A stretch of 64,000 nt of DNA from NCBI GenBank assembly GCA_964591275.1, contig CAZQAE010000014.1, forward strand, positions 1-64,000, read 5' to 3'. Both the position numbers and the translations under genes were made by a program. This DNA comes from G963674685 sp964591275. Its GTDB lineage: Bacteria; Lernaellota; Lernaellaia; JACKCT01. The notes below the pieces were generated by a model, which saw only the letters and a list, made by a program, of their open reading frames with translations, had not been told where the DNA came from and did no database searches. Positions within the stretch are counted from its first letter, which is position 1. The number at the start of each line of letters is the position of its first letter. Shown here piece after piece: positions 35,523 to 43,073 of this stretch.

Positions 35523-35792
35523 TTGAAGATTTTGAAAACCTCCATATTTATTGTCATCGCTTTGGTCCTGGCATTTTGCTTTGCCCTGGCCCTGGCCTGC
35601 GGCGATGACGACGATGATGATGTTAACGACGCGGACGATTTTGCGCCTTCTTTTTGCCATGTCCGGCAAACATGCGATCTCGCTCTGGAGTTGGCGGCGG
35701 AAACTCTTATGGGTATGCGTGAACCGCTGGGCCGTTTGCCCGTAACGCTGCCGGGGCTTTTCGAAGCCGGGCATAGCGCCTACATGAATTGA
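35523..35792 (+). CDS. small lipoprotein with Asp run
   Basis: A TTG start at 35523 with AAGGG upstream gives a lysine-rich leader, a strongly hydrophobic stretch and lipobox LALAC, followed by G and six Asp. The rest is about 50 residues with two Cys (SFCHVRQTCD) and no recognisable fold. At 89 residues the protein may be a truncated member of the Asp-linker lipoproteins. Confidence 0.6.
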   Translation: MKILKTSIFIVIALVLAFCFALALACGDDDDDDVNDADDFAPSFCHVRQTCDLALELAAETLMGMREPLGRLPVTLPGLFEAGHSAYMN

Positions 35793-35815
35793 AAAACTGC
35801 GCGACGCATAAGGGA

Positions 35816-35844
35816 TTGACTTTAGGGTCGTTTTTGGATTTAAA
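35816..35844 (+). promoter_or_regulatory. sigma70-type promoter for greA
   Basis: TTGACT (35816-35821), a 17-bp spacer and TTTAAA (35839-35844) give a leader of about 115 nt before greA. Confidence 0.45.
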
Positions 35845-35965
35845 CTAGCGATTCGCGCGCGATGGTGGGGTAGAAGTTGAATAAACCATGCTCGGGAGAC
35901 TGTCGGGGAAATAGATCAATAGCCTTTTGACTGTTTTTCGCGACGATTGCTCCTAAGACCAAATT

Positions 35966-36454
35966 ATGGAGAACGACATGACGGCCAGTCCGCCGATCAC
36001 GAAAGAAGGTCACCAAAGAATCCTGAAGCGATTGGATCATATGATCACGATAGAACGCCCGAAGGCGGCGCAGGCCATCGGCATAGCCCGTGAACACGGC
36101 GATCTGTCGGAAAACGCCGAATACGACGCGGCCAAAGATGCGCAGGGGTTTTTGGAAGCGCGCATCGGCGCTTTACAAGGGCAATTGGCCTCCGTGCAGA
36201 TCATCGACCCGGCGTCGATTAAAAGTGATCGCATAGCTTTTGGAGCAACCGTCAAAGTTCTCGACCTGAATAAGGACGAGGAAATGGTGTACCAGATTGT
36301 CGGCGAGCCGGAAGCCGATCTGAAGGCTGGAAAAATTTCTTTCAAAACACCCATCGCACGCAGTCTCATCGGCAAATCCGTCGGCGATCTCATCGATGTC
36401 AACGTGCCCGGCGGCGTGCGTTCGCTGGAAATTCTCAATTTGCAATACAAGTAA
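35966..36454 (+). CDS. greA: transcription elongation factor GreA
   Basis: GreA rescues backtracked RNA polymerase by stimulating transcript cleavage. The coiled-coil N-terminus has the acidic tip as HGDLSENAEYDAAKDAQ. The C-terminal FKBP-like domain has GATVKVLDLN and PIARSLIGKSVGD. Length of 162 residues is close to the family norm. It is followed by the crotonase gene after 10 bp. Confidence 0.95.
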   Translation: MENDMTASPPITKEGHQRILKRLDHMITIERPKAAQAIGIAREHGDLSENAEYDAAKDAQGFLEARIGALQGQLASVQIIDPASIKSDRIAFGATVKVLDLNKDEEMVYQIVGEPEADLKAGKISFKTPIARSLIGKSVGDLIDVNVPGGVRSLEILNLQYK

Positions 36455-36464
36455 AGCTCCATAA

Positions 36465-37166
36465 ATGAGAATGCCCCATGACAAAAACGGCCTTTGCATT
36501 CTGAAGCTCAATCGGCCCGCCGTCGCCAACGCCTACAACGAAGACATGCTGATGGCCCTGTCCAAGCGCCTGGAAGATGCCAGGCTGGATGAGTCCGTGC
36601 GCGCCGTGATTTTCACAGGGCAGGGAAAGCGCCACTTCTGCGCGGGCGCGGACCTTGGTGAAATCGGCGCGAAAACTATGTTAGACGGGCTGAACCTGCG
36701 TAGCGCGGATTTGTTCAATCAAATCGCGTTGTTTCCCAAACCGACCATCGCCGCGATAAACGGCGACGCCGTGGGCGGCGGTTTGGAACTGGCGCTGGCC
36801 TGCGATCTGCGCACGGCGTCCGCTACGGCGCGTATGTGGCTGCCGGAAATCAGCCTGGGCATTATCCCCGCCGCCGGCGGCGCCCGGCGATTGCCTGGAA
36901 TCATCGGCAAGGGACGCGCGAAGGAGATGATCTTCACCGGTCGTAAAATCGACGCTCAAACAGCCCTGGCCTGGGGCCTGATAAACGACGTCGCCCAAGA
37001 CGCCCTTGTCCGCGCAATGGAGATCGCCGAAAACCTTGCACAAGTGGACCCGGAGGCGCTCATCCTGGCGAAAACCGTGATTGACGCCGGCGCCGAAGAC
37101 CAGTTCGGAGACCGCCTTTCCCGACTCGCGCAAGCCCGACTCTATCATAAGAAGAATGATGTATGA
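36465..37166 (+). CDS. enoyl-CoA hydratase/isomerase (crotonase) family protein
   Basis: The protein is 233 residues. The oxyanion loops are HFCAGADLGEIG and INGDAVGGGLELALACD, and LPEISLGIIPAAGGARRLPG follows. Both catalytic Glu positions of hydratases (GGGLE and LPE) are present. Its neighbour is a DpgA-like polyketide synthase. In dihydroxyphenylglycine pathways, DpgB and DpgD are crotonases acting with DpgA, so a partner role is possible. Beta-oxidation is an alternative. Confidence 0.85.
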   Translation: MRMPHDKNGLCILKLNRPAVANAYNEDMLMALSKRLEDARLDESVRAVIFTGQGKRHFCAGADLGEIGAKTMLDGLNLRSADLFNQIALFPKPTIAAINGDAVGGGLELALACDLRTASATARMWLPEISLGIIPAAGGARRLPGIIGKGRAKEMIFTGRKIDAQTALAWGLINDVAQDALVRAMEIAENLAQVDPEALILAKTVIDAGAEDQFGDRLSRLAQARLYHKKNDV

Positions 37167-37254
37167 GGCAGGAAGTCTGAGGTTCGCAGGCGCTGGCCGC
37201 TCCTGCAACCAAAGCCGAGAGCGGCGCGTTGAACAAGAACAAGGTACGTAAATC

Positions 37255-37309
37255 ATCCTTCCGCCTTCATCCTTCCGCCTTCCGCCTTCATCCTTCATCC
37301 TTCATCCGT
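37255..37309. repeat. CTTCATC/CTTCCGC heptamer tandem repeat
   Basis: About seven copies of a 7-bp unit (CTTCATC or CTTCCGC) lie between the crotonase and polyketide synthase genes. The unit resembles the heptamers after other stop codons in this window (11709, 43008, 61557). Confidence 0.6.
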
Positions 37310-37389
37310 CGCATAGCCCTTTACTCCATGGCCCGGACTCTGCTTAAATGATCGGAAGGAATCACTGTTCCCTTTGCAGGAAAGAATAG

Positions 37390-38451
37390 ATGCCCAGCGC
37401 CGCCGAAAAAATCCTTCCGCGCATCATCGCCGTGGGCGTCGCAACGCCGCCCGAGGGTTATAGCCAGCGCGACATCCTGGACATGTATCGCATCGAGAAC
37501 CCGCAAGTGCGCCGGATTTTTGAAAACAGCCACATCCAAAACCGCTTTTTATATCTGCCGCCGGTTAAAGACGGGATGCCCGCGGAAACGGGAGGCGAAC
37601 TGATCGCCAAGCACCTGCGCGGCGCGCGGGATATGGGACGACGAGCCGTAGAAAAATGCTTGCAAGCGGCGAACCTTGAGGCAAGCGATGTCGACTATTT
37701 CGTCACCGTGTCCAGCACGGGATTTCTATGTCCGGGCATCTCGGCCCACTTGATAAAAGATTGTGGCATGCGGGAAAATACGCACCGCGCGGATATGCTG
37801 GGCATGGGATGCAATGCCGGCGTCAACGGCATGATGTCCGCTGCGCAGTATGCACAAAGCCATCCAGGCGCTCGCGCCCTGATGCTGTGTTGCGAAGTGT
37901 GTTCGGCGGCGTATATTCACAATGAGACCCTCGGCGTAGGGGTGGTCAACTCCCTGTTCGGCGATGGTTCGGCGGCGATTTTAATCGAAGCCACACCGGA
38001 CAATAGCCACGGCGACGGCCCGAAGGTCCTTGGTTTCGAGTCGCATATTATTACAGCAGCCATTGATGCCATGAAATTCGAGCAGATCGATGGCCGCCTA
38101 TCCTTTTATCTGGACCGTGAAATTCCGTACATCATCGGCGCCGAAGTTTCCAAACCCATCGGCAGGCTCCTCAACAGATTCGGTCTGAAAAAGCGGGATA
38201 TCACGCACTGGATCGTTCATTCCGGCGGCAAAAAGGTCCTCGACAGCATCAAGTACAACCTGGGGCTGAGCGATTTTGACATACGGCATACGAAGGAAAT
38301 CCTACGCACGCACGGAAATATGTCTTCGGGTTCCTTTCTGTTTTCCTACCGAGAATTGGTCAAAGAAGGAATCACGCGCAAGGGCGACTTTGGTCTTGCG
38401 ATGGCGATGGGGCCAGGAACGAGCATCGAAGCCGCTCTCCTTCAATGGTAG
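37390..38451 (+). CDS. type III polyketide synthase, DpgA-like
   Basis: This 353-residue ketosynthase has the type III PKS triad: Cys141 in MGCNAGVNGM, His277 in WIVHSGGKK and Asn310 in THGNMSSGSFL. The C-terminal GPGTSIEAALLQW is typical. The overall look is closest to DpgA, which builds 3,5-dihydroxyphenylacetyl-CoA from four malonyl-CoA, but alkylresorcinol or chalcone-type activity cannot be excluded. A crotonase gene lies upstream; a DpgC-like dioxygenase is not in the window. Confidence 0.8.
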   Translation: MPSAAEKILPRIIAVGVATPPEGYSQRDILDMYRIENPQVRRIFENSHIQNRFLYLPPVKDGMPAETGGELIAKHLRGARDMGRRAVEKCLQAANLEASDVDYFVTVSSTGFLCPGISAHLIKDCGMRENTHRADMLGMGCNAGVNGMMSAAQYAQSHPGARALMLCCEVCSAAYIHNETLGVGVVNSLFGDGSAAILIEATPDNSHGDGPKVLGFESHIITAAIDAMKFEQIDGRLSFYLDREIPYIIGAEVSKPIGRLLNRFGLKKRDITHWIVHSGGKKVLDSIKYNLGLSDFDIRHTKEILRTHGNMSSGSFLFSYRELVKEGITRKGDFGLAMAMGPGTSIEAALLQW

Positions 38452-38551
38452 CTCGAAAAAACCACCTTTTTTGAAAAAAAGGCGTTATGTTTTGTGATCT
38501 CCCTGTCGATAAGACGATTGCAGGCGTTGAAATATTTTTGGGGGTTACATC

Positions 38552-39205
38552 GTGTCGCTGAAAATGACTTACGCACCGGAAGAGTCTGCATCTCCACAAA
38601 AACGCACCGGCCCCGAGTCGGTGATCAGGCCGGGATTCTTGATCGGTATTCGCCGCTCGCTGACCCACAAACGCCGTGGCGGTTTTTCCATGGTGGAAAT
38701 CGTCGTTGCCCTGTTGGTCCTGTCGATACTGGCTGCCATTGGTTTCTCGAGCTTAAGGCGCGTGCGTTCGCGGGGCAAATCCGGCGCCATGGTCGCCATG
38801 TTGGAGTCCTACGAAAAATCCCTTTGGATGTACTGCCAACACACGGGGCATTATCCACCCGAGACCGCCGGCGGGCAGGACCCGGGATTTTTATCCAACG
38901 TTCACACCGAATCGACTTGGGGAGGGCCTTACGCCAATCGCTCGGGTTTTAATTTTGAAATCACCCCCATCGGCGGGCAGTGGGATTGGAACAACAACGA
39001 AGGAAGTGAGCCTTCACCCGAATCTCCGGGCACGTATCTCATTTCCGTTAGGGAAGGATCCACTCCTATCGATCACCTCGCGGGGCAGTTCGTTGATGAT
39101 GTATTCGATGACGGAAATCTCGATACAGGAAAATGGGTTCATTCCCGGTGGTCGTCGGCATACTCCTACGTTATCAAACCCCGGGAAGAGTGCATGCCGG
39201 AATAA
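38552..39205 (+). CDS. type II secretion/type IV pilus pseudopilin-like protein
   Basis: The class III signal is RRGG then FSMVEIVVALLVLSILAAI, with cleavage after Gly44 and Glu at +5. The mature part is about 170 residues and resembles GspG-type pseudopilins (STWGGPYAN, loop with WNNN). The leader of 44 residues is unusually long; the start at GTG 38552 may be too far upstream, but no ATG closer to the cleavage site has a good ribosome site. No secretin, ATPase or prepilin peptidase gene is nearby, so it is an orphan. Confidence 0.75.
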   Translation: MSLKMTYAPEESASPQKRTGPESVIRPGFLIGIRRSLTHKRRGGFSMVEIVVALLVLSILAAIGFSSLRRVRSRGKSGAMVAMLESYEKSLWMYCQHTGHYPPETAGGQDPGFLSNVHTESTWGGPYANRSGFNFEITPIGGQWDWNNNEGSEPSPESPGTYLISVREGSTPIDHLAGQFVDDVFDDGNLDTGKWVHSRWSSAYSYVIKPREECMPE

Positions 39206-39497
39206 GAACTTAGTCAAAAAAAGAATCCCAGGAGCAAGCAGCCCCTGTGCTTTTTGCCCCAAAAATCAAAAGCCCCGGTTGGTCAAATGCTAAATTCAAA
39301 TTTCAGACATTCACATTTTGCCAGATTAATAGCGAAAGGCAAATAACATTCGTCTTTAGGCAGGATGAAAAATATTAGGTGTCCGGCGAAACGCACATAT
39401 CTGCATGACGCGCACCGCCGCAATCCGCGTCCTGTCAGAGACACTGGAAACGGGATACAAAATTTATGATGTATTAAGACGCCCGCGAAAATTCAGA
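39206..39497. other. convergent intergenic region
   Basis: Between the pseudopilin and the metallopeptidase gene; AT-rich with only a weak hairpin (GCAGCCCCTGTGC, T run) around 39237-39258. No supported gene. Confidence 0.4.
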
Positions 39498-40175
39498 TCA
39501 GTCCCTCGACAAAACAATGAGCCGAATCAGGGTGAGCACTGCGACCAGCGTAGCCGCCACGTAGGTCATCGCCGCGGCCGACAATACTTTCTTCGCGCCG
39601 CCGATTTCCTGTTCCATGAGAATGCCGTTGTCGGCAAGCGCCTTAATGGCCCGCGAACTGGCGTTAAATTCCACCGGCAGCGTGACAATGTGAAACAAGA
39701 CGGCGCCGGCGTAGAGCACGATGCCGACCTGCAGCAGGATTCCTGCCTTGAATATGAAAGCGCCGATGATCAAAGGGAAAAGCATCTGGCTGCCCAGGTT
39801 GGCCACGGGAACCAGCTTGGAACGGATACGCATGGGAGAGTAATCCGCTGCATCTTGCAGCGCATGACCGGCCTCGTGCGTCGCCACGCCCACTGCCGCC
39901 AGGGATGTGCTATTGGCCACATCGGGCGAAAGGCGCAGGACTTTTCCCCTGGGATCATAATGATCCGAGAGCTTGCCGGTAATGCCTTCGATACGAACCT
40001 CGTGCAAACCTTCCTTGTCGAGCATGAGCCTCGCGGCCTGCGCTCCGGTCAAACCTCGCATGGATGGGACTTTCGAATATTTTTTAAAGCTTGATTTCAC
40101 CTTGATCTGCGCCCAGATTCCAAAAATGATGGCGGGAAGCAATAATATGATTGTCGGATCAAGAAAATATCCCAT
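39498..40175 (-). CDS. membrane neutral zinc metallopeptidase (YugP family)
   Basis: The 225-residue protein has an N-terminal helix (IILLLPAIIFGIWAQIKV), the zinc site THEAGHALQDA near residue 115 and two or three C-terminal membrane helices. This is the arrangement of the PF04298 (zinc-dependent neutral protease, YugP) family, whose substrates are mostly unknown. ATG 40175 is preceded by AGGAG at seven bases. The rightward frame on the other strand is a shadow. Confidence 0.9.
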   Translation of the reverse strand: MGYFLDPTIILLLPAIIFGIWAQIKVKSSFKKYSKVPSMRGLTGAQAARLMLDKEGLHEVRIEGITGKLSDHYDPRGKVLRLSPDVANSTSLAAVGVATHEAGHALQDAADYSPMRIRSKLVPVANLGSQMLFPLIIGAFIFKAGILLQVGIVLYAGAVLFHIVTLPVEFNASSRAIKALADNGILMEQEIGGAKKVLSAAAMTYVAATLVAVLTLIRLIVLSRD

Positions 40176-40214
40176 GGTCAAACTCCTGCGATTGGCGCCC
40201 ATACGTGCTGTGAA

Positions 40215-40242
40215 AAGATAAGGCATCCCGATCTGTTGTCAA
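40215..40242 (-). promoter_or_regulatory. sigma70-type promoter for the metallopeptidase gene
   Basis: On the minus strand TTGACA (40237-40242), a 16-bp spacer and TATCTT (40215-40220) precede the gene by about 40 bp. Confidence 0.5.
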
Positions 40243-40271
40243 CTTAAACAATGGCTTTGTTGTCTTTAACG

Positions 40272-40548
40272 GGCTATTTGCGATGTTGGCAAAGCCAATA
40301 GGGGCAGGGCTTTGCTTGCGTCGCAAAAAAAACGTACCCCAACAGTAATCCAACAATCCTGTCATTCCGAGCGATGCTGACGAAGTCTGCGAGTCGAGGA
40401 ATCCCTTCAACATTGCAAGTTGGAAGCTAATAACTGAGGCGACAGCACAACTTTAAAGGGATTTCTCCACTCCGCTTCGCTCCGGTCGAAATGACAGAAT
40501 TTGCATTGACTTTCAAGACGCTTGAAAAACCGTTTCAGCGCAAATAGC
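40272..40548. repeat. palindromic element B with GGCTATTTGCG termini
   Basis: Like element A, it begins GGCTATTTGCG (40272) and ends CGCAAATAGC (40548). Its left 30 bp match the reverse complement of the right end of element A at 27 positions. Inside is a second inverted repeat from CTGTCATTCCGAG (40359) to CGAAATGACAG (40497), the kind of hairpin-forming repeat (TCATTCCGAG ... GAAATGA) seen in many bacterial genomes. No gene lies between the ends. Confidence 0.65.
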
Positions 40549-40564
40549 TCTTAACTCTTTACAT

Positions 40565-40594
40565 TTGAATGAACTTCCCATTTCATCCTATATT
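40565..40594 (+). promoter_or_regulatory. possible sigma70-type promoter for ligA
   Basis: TTGAAT (40565-40570), 18 bp and TATATT (40589-40594) lie about 78 bp upstream of the ligA start. Confidence 0.35.
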
Positions 40595-40671
40595 GTGCGA
40601 AAGCACTCAAGGCAAAAAAAGTGCGGTCGAATTGATTGAGCGTCGCTACCAACAAGCCTTCAAGGTGAGCC

Positions 40672-42693
40672 ATGGATCTCCAGTGGGTCGCAAAGCAAAT
40701 TTCAGAACTCCGTCAGGAAATTGAGGAGCATAATCGGCTGTATTATCAGCTCGATGCGCCAACGGTCTCAGACGCCGAATATGACGCCCTGATGCGCGGA
40801 CTTCAGGAATTGGAAAAAAAATTTCCTGAATTTGCCAGCCCGAACTCTCCCACGCAAAAAGTCGGCGCCAAACCGGCGGAAAAATTCGAGAAATATCAGC
40901 ACACCCTGCCAATGCTTTCCCTGGGAAATGCCATGAACCTGGAGGAACTGCGCGAGTTCGATGCCCGAGTCAAGCGCCGGCTGGAAATGCTTCCGCTGGA
41001 AATTATCCCTTATATGGCCGAACCGAAAATCGACGGCCTGGCCGTGGAACTGGTTTACGAAGACCGCAAACTGGCGGTCGGCGTGACGCGGGGCGACGGC
41101 CACGTGGGAGAGCTTGTCACCAGCAATATTCTGACAATCGCTGAAATTCCCCGTGAACTTCCTCCCGACGCGCCCGCGCTACTGGATGTGCGCGGCGAAG
41201 TGTATATGAAAAAGGCCGATTTCGCTTCTCTCAACGCCCGGCGCGAACAGGAAGGTGAGCCGGTATTCGCCAATCCTCGCAATGCCGCCGCGGGATCGCT
41301 TCGGCAGTTGAATCCGAAGATTACAGCTACCCGGCCTTTGTCGATCTTTTGCTACGGCGTGGGGCGCTCCGGGGAAAAAACATTCGAATCGCAAGAGGAT
41401 TGCCTACGCTCCATGGAATCGTGGGGTCTTAGCGTCAACCGGGATTGGAAATTGTGCGCGGGCGTCGAGCAGGTGGCCGAGTATTACTCAAAAGCAATGG
41501 AAAACCGGTCTTCACTGGATTACGACATCGACGGCGTCGTCGTGAAGGTCAACGACTTTGCCTTGCAGCAAACGCTGGGCCAGGTGAGCCGCAGCCCGCG
41601 CTGGGCCGTAGCCGTAAAATTTCCGGCCGAGCAGGCGGAAACAATAGTGAGCGGCATTGAAATACAAGTCGGAAGAACCGGCGTCCTCACCCCCGTGGCG
41701 AAACTCGAACCGGTCCGCGTGGGCGGCGTCATGGTATCGAGCGCATCGCTGCACAACCAGGATGAAATTGATCGCCTTGATGTGCGCATGGGCGACACCG
41801 TCATTATGCAGCGCGCCGGTGATGTTATCCCCAATGTCGTGCGTGTCCTTATAGACAAGCGTCCCGTCGGCGCGAGTCCTTTTTCGATTCCTGAAGCTGT
41901 GCAAAACAAGTGCCCGGTCTGCGGATCGGACATTTTGCGTCTGCCCGATGAAGTGGCCTTTCGCTGCGTCGGCGCGGCATGCCCCGCAAAGCTCGTTGAG
42001 AGCATCAAGCATTTTGCCTCAAAAGGCGCAGCGAATATCGAGGGCCTGGGCGACAAGATCGTAAAGCAACTGGTTGAAAGCGGATTGATAAATTCCCCCG
42101 CCGATCTGTATTCCCTGACGCGCCTTCAGTGGTCTTCGCTGGATCGAATGGCGGGAAAAAGCGCTGACAATATGCTGGCGGCTCTTGAAACATCCAAGTC
42201 CATGAACCTGGGGAAATTTCTTTTCGCGCTGGGAATCCGCCACGTAGGAGAAGCGACGGCCCGGGCGCTGGCGGACGCCTTCGGCGATGTCGAGGCAGTG
42301 CAAAAGGTCGGCGCGCAAGAACTGGCGCAGGTCCCGGATATCGGCCCGATTGTCGCCGCCTCCATTCGGGGATTTTTCGATGATCCAAAAAACATGGAAA
42401 TGACGCGCAGACTTCTGGCGCTTGGCTTCGATCCGAAATGGGAAAAACCCGCGCGCGAAGGGCGCTTTGCCGGCATGACATTCGTGGTTACGGGCACGCT
42501 CGATTCGATGAAGCGCTCGGATGCCAAACAGCGACTTTATGAGTTGGGCGCGAAAGCGGCGGGCAGCGTTTCCCAGAAAACGGATGTGCTGGTTGCGGGA
42601 CGGGACGGTGGTTCCAAGCTGAGCAAGGCGCGCAAGCTCGGCGTCGAGATATGGGATGAGCAGCGTTTCATCAAGGAGATGGAAAAGTCGTGA
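40672..42693 (+). CDS. ligA: NAD-dependent DNA ligase
   Basis: LigA seals nicks in DNA using NAD. The order is an Ia domain (HNRLYYQLDAPTVSDAEYD), the adenylation domain with K119 in EPKIDGLA, an OB fold, a four-Cys zinc finger (KCPVCGSD, RCVGAACPAK), helix-hairpin-helix motifs and a BRCT domain at the end. The 673 residues match the family. Translation may be coupled to the acylphosphatase gene 33 bp downstream. Confidence 0.98.
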   Translation: MDLQWVAKQISELRQEIEEHNRLYYQLDAPTVSDAEYDALMRGLQELEKKFPEFASPNSPTQKVGAKPAEKFEKYQHTLPMLSLGNAMNLEELREFDARVKRRLEMLPLEIIPYMAEPKIDGLAVELVYEDRKLAVGVTRGDGHVGELVTSNILTIAEIPRELPPDAPALLDVRGEVYMKKADFASLNARREQEGEPVFANPRNAAAGSLRQLNPKITATRPLSIFCYGVGRSGEKTFESQEDCLRSMESWGLSVNRDWKLCAGVEQVAEYYSKAMENRSSLDYDIDGVVVKVNDFALQQTLGQVSRSPRWAVAVKFPAEQAETIVSGIEIQVGRTGVLTPVAKLEPVRVGGVMVSSASLHNQDEIDRLDVRMGDTVIMQRAGDVIPNVVRVLIDKRPVGASPFSIPEAVQNKCPVCGSDILRLPDEVAFRCVGAACPAKLVESIKHFASKGAANIEGLGDKIVKQLVESGLINSPADLYSLTRLQWSSLDRMAGKSADNMLAALETSKSMNLGKFLFALGIRHVGEATARALADAFGDVEAVQKVGAQELAQVPDIGPIVAASIRGFFDDPKNMEMTRRLLALGFDPKWEKPAREGRFAGMTFVVTGTLDSMKRSDAKQRLYELGAKAAGSVSQKTDVLVAGRDGGSKLSKARKLGVEIWDEQRFIKEMEKS

Positions 42694-42726
42694 GCTTTTG
42701 CCGTGATCTTTTCTTGGGAGACGGAC

Positions 42727-43008
42727 ATGGAGAAAGTTGCTGTCAAATTGCTGATTTCCGGTCGGGTTCAAGGCGTATGGTATAGAGGAAGCACGCAGGA
42801 GATGGCTGAAGCTATCGGCCTGACGGGCTGGGTCCGAAATCTACGGGACGGCAGGGTCGAGGTTTTTGCCGAGGGGCCGAAATCCAAGGTGGAAGAGCTG
42901 ATTGTGTGGTGCCGACAGGGACCGCCTTTTGCGCGGGTAACGGAAGTCGAGAAGCATCGGCGCGAACCCGAAGGATATACGGATTTTCAAGCTCGATACG
43001 ATTATTAA
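42727..43008 (+). CDS. acyP: acylphosphatase
   Basis: This small enzyme hydrolyses acyl phosphates. The active-site Arg is in SGRVQGVWYRGST and the Asn is in LTGWVRNLRDG, both conserved. The 93-residue length is normal. ATG 42727 with GGGAGACGG is preferred over 42703. The stop at 43006 runs into an AGAAGTT heptamer repeat. Confidence 0.92.
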   Translation: MEKVAVKLLISGRVQGVWYRGSTQEMAEAIGLTGWVRNLRDGRVEVFAEGPKSKVEELIVWCRQGPPFARVTEVEKHRREPEGYTDFQARYDY

Positions 43009-43009
43009 G

Positions 43010-43030
43010 AAGTTAGAAGTTAGAAGGAGC
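43010..43030. repeat. AGAAGTT heptamer repeat after acyP
   Basis: AGAAGTTAGAAGTTAGAAGG follows the acyP stop. The 7-bp period matches the other post-stop heptamers, but no reverse-complement partner was found downstream. Confidence 0.4.
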
Positions 43031-43073
43031 CCGTGAAACGGGCGGTGCCAGAAACCTTGGACAACAACAGATT

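Noticed and set aside
39405..40094. Long rightward open frame overlapping the metallopeptidase gene
   Set aside because: It is antisense to a clear HEAGH metallopeptidase gene, has no motif and no ribosome site, and is a composition-driven shadow.
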